From the NCBI GenBank assembly GCA_008508345.1, contig QNGE01000272.1:213317-277316 (forward strand): a stretch of DNA of 64,000 nt, written 5' to 3'. Positions within the stretch are counted from its first letter, which is position 1, and every line of letters starts with the position of its first letter. Below the pieces are notes generated by a model, which saw only the letters and a program-made list of their open reading frames with translations, ran no database searches and was not told where the DNA came from. The stretch comes from Paragonimus westermani (Eukaryota > Platyhelminthes > Trematoda > Plagiorchiida > Troglotrematidae). Of the stretch, positions 1 to 10,640 are shown one piece after another. The position numbers and the translations under genes were made by a program.

Positions 1-545
1 TTTAAGTTTCAGAGAAATACCTCCCTCTCGCCACAGGTTCTCCAGATGAGCGAATACCGTCCTAGCCTTAGAGATACGCGCTTCTATCTCATTCCCTACA
101 CCTCCGCCGCCGCCGCTGGTGCAGCGACCCAGATATACAAACCGGTCAACAACCCCATGACTACATTGTCAAACATCAAATCTACGTGATCACAGCAATC
201 CTGCAGAAGCACTTTGCATTTTGAGACGGCAAAGCGCATTCCGAATTATTTGGCAGAATGGGAAATAGCGCCCAGCATTGCTCGTGCTGTGTGAAAGTTG
301 TCAAACAGCAATACCTTCTTGTCAGCATAATCAAGATCAGTCAGTCCTTCACCAGATAGGAGGTCCACGCTGGCATCTTGTGAGTGCCGCAGACAATCCT
401 CCATTATTTAGTTTATGACGAAATTAAACAGAAATGGTGACAGTGGACAGCCTTGACGTACGCCAGTCATGGTGCTGAAACTGTCAGACAGTTCACCGTA
501 AACCCTAACCTGAGCTGAGGTATGGGAATAGAGTGCCGAAATCTC
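1..545 (-). mobile_element. RTE-type non-LTR retrotransposon RT fragment, dead
   Basis: Read on the minus strand, this translates to the palm and thumb of a non-LTR reverse transcriptase. A motif GVRQGCPLSPFLFN lies around 424-466. The catalytic-site segment LDYADKKVLLF follows, with YADK at 318-329, and then a thumb segment RFVYLGRCTSGGG at about 107-144. In the family the catalytic box is Y-A-D-D, so the second aspartate has become lysine. At least two in-frame stops and one frameshift (between about 318 and 150) are visible. The fragment is truncated by the window edge on its 3' side and by other retroelement sequence on its 5' side. RTE assignment rests on the YLG-GG-EI-RI-KAR style of the thumb segment and is likely but not proven. 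It cannot be active. Confidence 0.8.
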
Positions 546-950
546 TTGAAATATCCTAGTATTCCTTCTAGAATATCGTCTACCGCACGGTCAAAAAGAA
601 AGAGAAAGACTGGACATCCCTGTGGTGTGGTACTTAAAGTAGAGAACACCGAAAATTGTCGCACATTCCGCGCTCAGAACGGACATACAACTTTACTGAC
701 ACCTAGGCAACAGGGAAAACTCCATAGGTAGTGTCAGGTAACTAAATATACAGTTGTCCTTAGGTCCGAAAGCATCACGCCAGTTGATTAGTTGAAGCAA
801 TAACGATGCTATAGTGTCCGTCAAAAATATGAATATATGAACGAACCTGTTGCCAGAAAAATTTCCGAGGCGAGTTGCCAAATCGTGAATGATATTCTTT
901 AAACGTGGTTTCACCAACATTTTGTCAACGGCCGATGCCACAATCAATCA
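546..950 (-). mobile_element. second, more decayed non-LTR RT fragment
   Basis: On the minus strand around 560-650 a second copy of the RT motif-B region appears as TTPQGCPVFLFLFDRAVDD, next to the RTE fragment that already contains its own motif B. Two copies of the same domain in series mean two insertions, or an insertion into an older copy, rather than one element. The part from about 690 to 950 has weak leader-like coding only. The family is probably a relative of the neighbouring RTE-like fragment. The outer boundary is a guess. Confidence 0.5.
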
Positions 951-3540
951 AGGAAAATAGCATCCCGGCTGTATCTGACAAAAATGCCAGTTCAATTTGT
1001 TTGGCCCGCCCGAACAGGTTATCTTCTTGACCTCACGCAGACTCTTCTGCGCTTCGGTTCACGGCAGTCATCGTTGTAATCGTACTCAGGGGAGGTCAGT
1101 CGAGGTATGTCTGTGAGTCTTGTTGAATCGGCAGGAAACCATCTCTGTTGCGTCTCTGATGCTTCAGAGAAAAATCCGTTTGCGAAAGGTTCACGGTACT
1201 GTTGGCGGTTCCCCCAAAGCGCTCGGACAGCCTAAATACCCGTGCCGTTTAATAGACATTCCGCATAATCATGTTGTTCAGTTTCCGACTGGACACCATA
1301 TTTCGCAACACATGGTGTCAGGGTAAACGATAAAATAAAACCAGCAAGAACAACGACGTGGCCTGCGTCAAGGGGGTTACATAAAAACAGCAGAAAATCT
1401 GTAATATAGCGCCACCGACAGGTTATGCCCTTTTAAAAGTTGCACAGCATGGGTTCCATATATCGAAATGCGAAACTCGAAGAACAACTCCTAACGATGA
1501 GCATAATCGTAACAGCCTATCACCAATTACGGTAGGTCGCATCCGAACCCCGAAAACACCACTCTCATCGTTACTTATCTGAAGCAAGATCAGCTGTGAA
1601 TTCACATCGCCAGCAAACATGGTGATGTACGAATGCTTAATTTGTCCCAGAAGACCAAACAGGGCATCGTAAGAGACCGTTTTGACAAAAACTGAGCGGA
1701 GAAAAAGCTCCTGTCACAAAGGCTAGGAATACACCTGATCATACGGGATATCTTCGGCGAAAGAGAATAATCTTCCTGAAGCCCAAGGGTCGTGTGTACA
1801 AGACGATTGTGAAAACTTACCGCTCAGTAGAACATATGATCCGCCCTCAGGTAGTGCAACATCGGTGCCTGCGCTCGATCACTCGCGTCGGGACACACTG
1901 ATGGTTAAACAACGTAGACATTATGAAACGAGCGTCTGGTGGTGAGTGTCAAGCGAATCCATCAGCTCAATCGCAGGCAAGTGATTAGGCCGTGCATCGA
2001 GGATAATAGCTAGTCGTCTGTCACATCGGACACTCCTAGCCAATGCCGCGGCCGATTGGTGTGTGTGAGATGAACAGGTGACTTCACGCACAGAAACGCA
2101 GTCGCGCACCTAGAGGTACGCCACCGTAGATCAGCTCCATCTCACGAGATGAGACCTTCGTCATGCACAGAATCGGCAGCTGGAGACTTAAGGCGAAACG
2201 GGGATCAATCCGACCCGGTGATATGAACGACGTTGTTGTTTGGTCGAGTGATCTGTAAACTACGTGGAAGTGATGACGCGGGACAGTGAAAGGCGCGAGG
2301 AAAGTGTCTCGCTGACGACGCCTCACTGCAAGTTATAGCTCAGTTGTTTGTTTGCAAGATATAAGCATCTCGACGTTGAACGTTCGAGTGTAGTTCTCGG
2401 TAGTTAGAATCTCTTCTCTTTTTTAGCTGGGGCCTGTTCTTTTCCATTGGCTGTATTGCGGTTAAGCATCAGCGCGAATCACCGATGTATTGCTGCCCAT
2501 GATAGCGACGATTGACGACGGTAAGCATGACAGGTAGATTTTAGTGAATACTATGGCGGAAGATCCCGTTTTTCTTGTCCTTATTGCCGATAGGTACTTT
2601 ACTGTGCATCTGTCTACTAAAATCTGCTGTCAACAAGAATGAACCTAATGCGACCCACGGTTCTAAGAAGAGGCGGACAAGTAGTTCAGAATTTTTAGGC
2701 GTGCAAATGTAGATCAAATAAATTAAAATCCTCACTGTGTACGGGCTAAGAAATCTTCATAGCGTGTTCATCCACTGCGGTTAGGGGTGTTAGGGTGGTT
2801 ACCGAGATTAAACCGACTGAGCACTGCTTTGTGGCAGTGGTAAGTGCACACCAAATAGAACGTTTACCATAAAAGTGCTAAGATGCACCGAAGTGGTCTT
2901 GTAAACAACTGACGCTAACATGTTAAACGGGAGGACGCATCATGGTCAATAATTTAAACTACAAGATAGTGTGCATGCGTACACGCGTCGCCAAAAATAA
3001 TTTTTCTGATGCAGCGACTGTGAAATAGAACCAGAGTTGCACGATACTAATCACAGTGAATGAGCTCATGCCTAAACAAAAGTACCTTTAAAGTCATGAC
3101 GTTTCCCCCTTTTGTTGACTTAGTAGTTTGCATCCGGCTTAGAAATGAATTAGGTCTAAGTGAGTAAGCCCAACTGCAATAAAGATTGCATTTTATCTCC
3201 GAAAGGAAGCAATCAAACCCGTTGACCTAACAGCACGCATACTTAATCCACTCACCTTGAGACCCATTACGGACTGAAACGATTTGCATGACGGGAGGGA
3301 AAGCTAATCAGTTAACAGTAAAAATTAACTGCGTTAGTTGCATAGACTAATGCAGTAGCCTGACTCCAAAAGACAGCTGCTATGACCTGCTCAGTGAATG
3401 TAATTATCTGTTAAGAGTCTTCTACAACAGCAAAGGTCGCCATTGCAAAATTGGCCATGAGGGCTTATCGTTTACCTGACGAAAGGAGAAAGTAGACCCT
3501 GAGACATGATGTTCCAAAAGAACCCCACGTCTTGTAGAAC
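951..3540. other. no gene recognised; probable old repeat debris
   Basis: Open frames here are all under about 80 codons, overlap on both strands and show no recognisable domain. Composition resembles the rest of the retroelement-rich left half. I see no splice-site pair bounding a convincing exon and no RNA gene. Confidence 0.4.
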
Positions 3541-3965
3541 AGTTCTTCACTGTAGCGAATGATGACGGCCGACGAGGACATAATTGGAAGCTTTTCAAGC
3601 TTCGTCCTCGGACCTTTCTTAGGCAGCAGTTCTTTTCTTACAGGGTTATTAACTATTGGAACAGCCTTCCTTCTGAGGTCGTCAGCAGCATTTCTAGGGA
3701 TCGTTTTAAAGCTTTGCTTGATTCTCATTTACCTAAAATTGCACTATGCGAATAATCCTTCTCTGTTCTTGGTATTCACTGTAATCCCCCAGAGCGGTGC
3801 TACACCCTGTTTTCAATGATCACCCTTCAGATCAACAGAAGCCCGCTGACACTGAGCAAGGAAAACCGACTGGATCCGGGAACCTTGGGCCGTTGCCTCG
3901 AACCCGTGTATCAATCGCTGAAAATCGCTGTCAAGCACTAGGAAGATCGAGTGTAATAAATTCGG
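3541..3965 (+). mobile_element. 3' end of CR1-like non-LTR family (copy F)
   Basis: From 3,599 to 3,753 the plus strand reads the C-terminal tail of the RT protein of the CR1-like family, including RQQFFSYRVINYWNSLPSEV, and ends in TAA. It is followed by about 200 bases of 3' untranslated sequence (AGAGCGGTGCTACACC, then a GATCA-containing block). The same untranslated block follows the equivalent tail at 10,500-10,640 and 37,960-38,105, which ties the three copies together. Everything 5' of the tail is missing, as expected from target-primed reverse transcription. The reading frame of the tail itself is intact. Confidence 0.8.
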
Positions 3966-4061
3966 AGTGTTGCAAGTGTCGGCCAAGAACGATTGCACAA
4001 TCACAAGGGCGGCAGAATAGTAGAGGAACTCAGGGTGTTTGCAAAACTAAACATTATCTGA

Positions 4062-4720
4062 CTAGTTTAGCAAAACCGCCAGAACAGGTTTTGTCCTTCG
4101 GTCAAAATGGGATAACTTTACCCGTTCCGCAAGTCGACGTTTTACTTTTTCCTCGTAACGTATGAGGTCTTCGTCAGCGTCATCACAAAGCAGCATGTCA
4201 GCGTTCCAGTCATCTTTCTTTCGGTAGCGTTCAAGCCTTTCCTTCGCCCGGCGGATTTCGATGCATGGATCATAGTCTCGATGAAACCGGCGTTTACTGC
4301 CAACCTAAAATATCATCAAGAAAAACGAACGACGAACTCACCGAGGACACAATGCTGCGTGACCGATCATGATCAGATTCGTTTTCCTGCTTGGAGCGGT
4401 TTCTGGTACGGTACCTAGGCGACGTCTTAACACTCCGAACAGGTGTAGACATCCTCATTGACGACTGTGACTTGCAACTTTGCCTCCCCGAGTGTGCAGA
4501 TTTCGATGCACTTTTCTGATATGGAATTACGGATTCGCAGGTACACTCTGTTTTAACAACATCACTGGGAACACTTCGTCAAATAACGGAATGGACTAAA
4601 AGTAGCTCACTTGATTTCACGTAAAACGCGGGACCTGGCACGATCTTTGTGCATCGCACCTAAAAAAACAGCATTCTTTACAGGGGCAGACTTCCTCGTC
4701 CTTCGGCTACCGGTATCCAT
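4062..4720 (-). CDS. three-exon gene for a basic Ser/Arg-rich protein, 191 aa
   Basis: Exons on the minus strand are 4720-4611, 4564-4342 and 4304-4062. Intron 1 (4610-4565, 46 bases, GTGAGC to CCCAG) is phase 2; intron 2 (4341-4305, 37 bases, GTGAGT to TTTTAG) is phase 0. All three exons are open in one frame and give 191 residues. The ATG at 4720 is chosen because TGA lies in frame 27 bases upstream. Residues 1-110 are Ser, Arg and Lys rich with a few RS dipeptides (for example DHDRSRS near 102-108). Residues 112-175 are a highly charged, probably helical segment including RRAKERLERYRKK and a D/E run near 152-158. This composition is like that of splicing-associated nuclear proteins, but I do not recognise the family. 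A GTAAAG after residue 171 could be another donor, in which case the last 20 residues would be intronic. Flanked 3' by retroelement copy F. Confidence 0.62.
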
Positions 4721-7235
4721 CCCAATCAGCTGGCAGATTAAATTTCAAACTCCCGCCAGTTAACCACTGACCTGAACGAAAACGAAGAAACGGTTTGGAT
4801 GAAAAGCCTCGACGGTAGAAGCATTTCAACAGGATGCCTCGAGCTAGAATTTTTAACTTATATGTTGCAACTTCGTAATCTGCTTACTTGCACAGTATAC
4901 ACACCATTGTCTGTGGTGTCAATAGTTCACAATTATGTTTTGCAACCCTTTTGTGTAATTTTGTACATGCCGTTCTATTAACCTCAACTGTACATTGGTC
5001 TGAAAGCAGGAACATCGCTTTTTTAATTTGGTAGTATCTATCAATAAAACAGGAGTTACCGCGCGCAGTCTGTCTTTTGCGTTTGCGTGGATATTTGACT
5101 GGTGAAGTAATCGCGCGGCGAAATGTATTTTTAGCTCCGAATGTTTTTGACCTATCGACGTTGAACGACCGGCGTTCCACGTTGTGTGTGGAATTATCTA
5201 TCGGTGGTCATCCGGATCTACCCCTTGGCGCAGTGGCCTATCCCATTCCATGGACTTTGACCTGTCAGTGAGACATTCCCATTTTTTGGTTACATCGTTC
5301 TTTTGATTAAACCTATACCTTTTGTACACGCTCGTTATCGTCACAGCTTTCTTCGGTGTCATCATATTTTGTTTATTTCTTATCATTCGATTGATTAGGC
5401 CACTACATGTCCTCTCGGTATCTAGTACGGATTGTTACCACATAGGTCACCCAGTTTCTAATCGGGGAATTTTTGGAGGCTCACATCTGTTGGTGTTTTG
5501 GCCCTAGATTGGTTTGATTTGGATGTTAACCAGACTACGCCTTCTGTCGGTGCTACGCAATCAAGCAGCGGTCTGGGAGGGCAGTAGAAAAAAATGACGG
5601 AAAACACTTGGCAACAACGGGGGCAAAACTAAATCCGTACCCCCAGATTATTAAGAACTAGGAATAAAGCTATTTTACCACATGTCAAGTTCTCTGTTGA
5701 ACACATTCATTTGCGAGGTCTCGACGATAATTGAGTGCTCGGTTGTCTAATCAGTTGGTGAAAAATCTAAAGTGAACATTCAACCTCGATATTGTCTTGA
5801 CGACTGTGAACCTACAGTCACTTCAAAATTTCAACCTGCTGCATCACAAGCACGCGGGCTAAAAGACTCGGTAGAGTGATTTGTTTTGTACACGCCAATT
5901 AGGTCCACTATTATCCGCCTTCGTTCAAGCGATACAACAACGCAGGTTACTTGAAATGTGGCTCATGTTTTCTCGCTGTCATTGTTTACTTATACTTCTG
6001 TCCTATCGGTGTCCTATGAACCAGATTGCATACGATTACTGTCATTCGCTATCGAATAACATACTAATTCGTTATGTATTAGATTGGTCGAATACATAGC
6101 ATCTACTTTTTTCGCTTTGTCATGTTTGATTTCTCTCTCACTCACTGAAAACCAACCGTCTTTTATTGCATATCGCTCGTTCCTGCCAACAGTTACCCGC
6201 AATAGATCTTGCAAAGCTGTGGCTCAGGAGACCCTGTCTGCAGTAGTTTGCATCTGCCGCCAGTTCGAGTGTAAATTTTCCGTACAAAACTGCATGCTAT
6301 CAGTGTCAGAAGTGTTATTTTTGACGTAGCTGCTGGCTTGAGTGCTTGATGATTGTCATGTGTTAACAGAACGTTGGTGGCCACGTTCCCTGCCCCATTT
6401 ATCCCCTTCTCATTGAGTCGTCTCCTTACGTTGGAATTCTCCATACCGATTGCGAGTCTTTCTTGCAGTCCAACACTACCACTCAAGTTACGGGCTTGAC
6501 AAACCATTTCGCCCGTGAATGTTGATCTTGATGTATTATTAAATCTTGATACCGTTTGCATGTAGAAATTTGTTTCCATGCAGGTTTTCTTCCTTGCCTT
6601 TCCTTGTCGGACCTTTGTTTATATGTACTCTGTTTTCATTTTCGCCCGACCGCTTCGCCATTACTTGATTGTTGTATTTTGTCGTATTTACGCGAACCGT
6701 TAATTTCGGAACTTGTACATTTGGTGGATTCAAAATCAAGGTTTGTTGTTGTCCTTCACTATGTGGTTTATCATATAGTTTTAAACATTAGCACCTTATT
6801 AATGAGAGACTCGCCAATACGACCGTCTTCCGTTTTGGTTCCGAATCGATTTATCGACGAGTTTAGAATTTAAAGACGCTCGTTACTTACAGATGAGACT
6901 ATCGTGGATTCAACCTGTCGATAGACGTTGCCAGAAGACTAGGCGTTGCTCGAACAACCACCAGAAGTCCAGGGTCAACAGTTGTCACCTCAAATGTACT
7001 CGCCTCAATGGGCACCAATGCCAGCAGCTAGCCTCTTCATCTCGCGGTTTTATCTGCATGCGTTGCATGTTTGGCAGAAGCCGAGGCACCACTCCGCCGC
7101 TGACTGTTCACGCAAGCACTACGACAACTGGGGTGACAAAGAATAACCCCCGACTACGAATTCGGGGCCATTCTTAGCTTTCTATCTCTTTCCACTTCTT
7201 CCGTGGGAATTAGGATGAAGGAGTAACAACAGACT
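4721..7235. other. no confident gene; weak candidates and part of a dispersed repeat
   Basis: On the minus strand about 4,884-5,210 is an open frame with a basic stretch (PRKRKRQTARG); it lies upstream of and co-oriented with the Ser/Arg-rich gene and could be an exon. A plus-strand frame at 5,322-5,507 has a strongly hydrophobic run (about residues 3-27) but no other gene-like feature. The block 6,656-6,715 is shared with 22,630-22,689. Nothing else can be assigned. Confidence 0.35.
6656..6715 (+). repeat. dispersed repeat, unit 1
   Basis: This 60-base block aligns without gaps to 22,630-22,689, sharing GATTGTTGTATTTTGT and GTTAATTTCGGAACTTG. Looser similarity continues upstream in both places (an AACCATTTC-CCC motif at about 6,503 and 22,475). 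It is probably a noncoding part of an old element, family unknown. Confidence 0.55.
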
Positions 7236-8112
7236 TTGTCCGAAATGAATCTGAAAATACAGCCTCCAAATGAGTACATAGCGCTTGCTCTCCCTGATGT
7301 TGCAATAATGGAGAAGGCGGTTGCCCTGTCAACTGTACACATAGAGGAGGCGACAGTAAAAATTAAGGAGAAAGCTCTTAGGGGAGAGGGAGTTGTTTCA
7401 CGGAGCCGTTTCCGAGTTAACAAAATCAAGCTTAGCGACTTCATTCTCCCCAGCTATCGCGAAATCGTACACGTGAGCAGGCTGGGCGCCAAGACAACGA
7501 AAAAGTCATTTAACCTTTTGATAACTTGGTCAGTCGTGATTGAAAAAAAGTGGCTTTCAAGTCCGCCCACACCCATCTGGAAGGCGTCTCTTTCGACCGC
7601 CCCCGGTGGGAGGGCGAGACGCAAACAACTGACTAAGACTAAGCCACGAATCATGTCAGACTAGAATCTACAACTGGAGACTAAGGTCGTGGTTTCTGCT
7701 CCTGATTTATTCCCCCCAACCCCCCGTGCCTGTGATGAAGGGCAAAGACCCTGTCTGCATGGTCGTTCCAATGATCGACGCTCCAATCATAGGCACGAGT
7801 AATGATAGCAAGGAAACCGCACAGAAAACGTCGTCAGAGTTACATAGCTCGAAACCCGCGAAACGCCCCCGCAGAAAATTCTCCCTCCGAAAAATTCAGG
7901 ATGGAATTAGTACGCTAAGACCGCCTCCAGAGATTCAAAGGGCACTCATGCGACCTGTCCCACTAGGCATTTCTCTCAATGGCCCCATAACACTGCGCAC
8001 ATTGCCCTTTTTCAAACCTCAGACCCAGCAGACAAAGAAACCAAATACTCTGTGGGTGAATATTTTCGAACTCCTTCCCAAGAAGCGGAATTTTACAGGG
8101 GCGCAGAGGTAG
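7236..8112 (+). pseudogene. possible ORF1 region of CR1-like copy A
   Basis: Two open frames (7,236-7,664 and 7,726-8,112) lie directly upstream of an endonuclease/RT open region on the same strand. They are rich in Lys, Arg and Pro, with a basic patch KPAKRPRRKFS near residues 44-54 of the second frame. In CR1 and Jockey elements an ORF1 nucleic-acid-binding protein precedes the pol frame, so position and composition suit an ORF1 remnant. I cannot recognise a zinc knuckle, RRM or PHD motif. No other copy of the family in this window extends this far 5', so the assignment cannot be checked internally. Confidence 0.35.
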
Positions 8113-8348
8113 CAAGCTGCGATACCAAGAATGCTAGTCAAGCATCCTATGGGTGCGGGGGCGTTTGCGCAGGCGATTATGTCGCTCCCGCAGCCTCAGT
8201 GGAGGGCCGTTAGAACAACCCAGTAAAACAGACCGAGTCCAGCCCCACCACCCGCCTCAATTCTAGGAAGTCTTTCTCAGGTTTTTTCTCGCACCCTTCT
8301 TTCTCTTTTTCACGAAATCCAACGAACATGTAGCCTTTAAGTGAGGGT

Positions 8349-9072
8349 ATGCGGACAGTCTCAGTCTGTTCGATAACTTACCGGAAATCAAGGTTAATTC
8401 ACAGCACACAACCCCACATGTTTGCACTTACGGAGACCTGGCTTGCAGGTGACATAAGTGATGGTGAACTGGGTGCCCCAGGATATTCAGTTTACCGGGC
8501 TGACTACGCCAGAGGGATAACGGTGTTCGCCGGTTTTCCTTCAACGGTATCTCAATATACCCACGGTTATCGGTGGCTTTCAGTCCTCTGATAAATGTGA
8601 CGCTCTGTGGCTTCCATCGGCACTGCGTGGCCGGAACTCGGTTCTAGTGAAGGATATTTATCGCTGTCCCTCGTCCAAAGTCTCCAATGACGGCACTCTT
8701 CTAGTAAACTTTGACAGCCTCTTAAGAATACATAATTTTACTCCGCTGCTTATTATGAGTGACTGTAATGCACCCAAGATAAAATGGGCAGCAGTTTACC
8801 ATGAGGACTGTGAAAACGGATTCTCGACTCCCTTATCAACGCTGGCACGTCGGAAAGCGTGGACCCAGATTCTCTCTCTGATCGACCTAGTTAACATTTA
8901 TGAGAACCACCTGGTAGACAGAGTGATCGTCAATCCACCACTTGGACACAGTGACAACTCTGTACTAACCAATTCTCCTGTCTCTTACTGGTTGCAACAA
9001 CCAGCAAAATGGTCCGCAGTTCGAGGCTTTAATCAGGCTGATTTTGACGGCCTGAAAACCTACCTGGGTTAA
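8349..9072 (+). pseudogene. apurinic-type endonuclease domain of CR1-like copy A
   Basis: The N-terminal part reads FALTETWLAGDISDGELG (TETWL at 8,430-8,444), the metal-binding glutamate motif of retroelement endonucleases. A frameshift near 8,590 precedes the C-terminal half (8,647-9,072), which has LLIMSDCNAPKIKW, equivalent to the usual GDFNAP box, and LGHSDNS at 8,941-8,961. The family has SDH there, so the catalytic histidine has become asparagine (8,956-8,958). The domain would nick target DNA during target-primed reverse transcription. It is inactive here. Confidence 0.8.
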
Positions 9073-9093
9073 CTTCTTCCTGACCGTCATTCC

Positions 9094-10495
9094 GTGGACC
9101 AGATCTACCGTACTTCTCAAGGCGCGATTCAGAAATTTAACAGCTTGATTTTACCACGAAAACTGTACACTTTCTCTTTTTGGCCGTCCCTTCCGCCCAG
9201 AACACGTGGTCACTTTGCGAAACTCGGAAGACGTAAGCGCGTTCCAAAGAAGGGACGGTTACACTCTTATTTAAAGCGAATGACCGGCACTCTCCGGCTA
9301 GCTGTCGGTCAGTCAACCTTAATGGCATTCCGTGCGATCCTCAATCCTTTCTTATTAAACCATTTTTTCCTTTCTACCCAGCTTGGCTTACTCCCAAACC
9401 ACTCATCCATAACATACATGGTTGTTTTCATGGATAGTCTGACGAAGACAAACACGATTACTTCATCTCGGATGCTATATTCTTTGATTCCGCCAAGGCC
9501 TTCGGCCGCGTCTCAGACGGCCCCCTGAAACACAAACTGGAAGCCTTTGATATTATGGAAGAGGTCCTGCGCTGAATTGCCTCTTTTTTCGATAAGAGAA
9601 CTGTCGAAGTTGCAAACGGACCGGACGGTTCGTCCGCCTCTTCCATTTCTGCGGGAGTTCCCTAAAGGTCAGTGTTGAGTCCTCTATTTTCCCTGATCTA
9701 CATCAACGAACTTCCCAGCAACGCTCTCCTACAAGCCTACGACCTCAACATTTGGAATGCCACTGGTCCCAATGCACAACAGATTGATCTTGACGTGATT
9801 AGGCGCTGGTCAGACGAGCGAGTCTCTCACTAAGTGGCAACAAGTGTGGCCACATGTTACCCGGCGGAGATTCTGGCATTACCTTCGTGATTCGTAATGC
9901 GTTTAGCAATAAGAAGAAGAAAGGTCTGGGCATCTGGTTGTCGTCTAGCTTGTCCTTTGCGCATCACCGTGAGATGGCGACAAGAGAAGTATTTGTCGCC
10001 CTTAAAACAATTAGGAGTACTTTCCCCGCACACACGAAAGAGCTTTCCGAATGCTTTACGGAGTTCATATCAAACCGCTCTTCGCGTATGCGACTCAGGT
10101 CGTGAGTGCCGGCGTGAAGAAAGACATAGTAACTGTTGAGCGTGTCCAGCGCGCGGTTACAAGCTGGGCGCGGGTCTGAGCAACGTAACTAACGAGTTCC
10201 AACTTGAAACTCTTGATTTGCACCAACTTGAACTTTGAAGACTCCGCGGTGATTTACTACTCACATACTTCTTCTGAGTAGGTCCCGTAGAAAAGCTCTT
10301 TATTGTAGCAATTGACGACGGCCGGCGAGGACATAATAGGCGGCTTTTCATTCTTTGTCCTCGGGCTTTTCCTAAACAGCAGTCCTCCTCTTATGGGGTT
10401 ATTTACCACTGGAACTGCCTTCGGAGGTCGTCAGCAGCGCTTCTAGGGTTCATTTTAAAGCTTTACTTGTCTCTAATTTATCTAACATTTTTATG
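9094..10495 (+). pseudogene. reverse transcriptase of CR1-like copy A, decayed
   Basis: RT motifs follow the endonuclease in order on the plus strand: FDSAKAFGRVSDGPL (motif A, about 9,481-9,525), SPLFSLIYINELP (about 9,680-9,718), then LLQAYDLNIWN at 9,727-9,759. The last lacks the first aspartate of YADD by a three-base deletion (TAC GAC CTC from 9,738). Several stops and frame changes occur. The thumb and C-terminal tail continue to about 10,495, with the conserved tail around 10,320-10,480 followed by the family 3' untranslated block. This is the longest copy of the family in the window. Confidence 0.75.
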
Positions 10496-10640
10496 CGAAC
10501 AATCTTACCGTACTCTGTGTTTTCGATGATCGCTTTTCAGACCAACAGACGTTCGGTGACGATGAGCAAACAAAATCGATTTGATGCGGGAACTTCGGGC
10601 CCCTGCTCCGAGGAATCTCTGAAATCGCTGGAGCGAGAAT
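10496..10640 (+). mobile_element. 3' untranslated end of CR1-like copy A
   Basis: The stretch around TTTTCAGACCAACAGACG (from about 10,533) aligns to the 3' tails of copy F (about 3,815-3,935) and copy E (about 37,990-38,100). It defines the 3' boundary of the family at roughly 10,640. No poly-A or obvious microsatellite tail remains. Confidence 0.6.
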
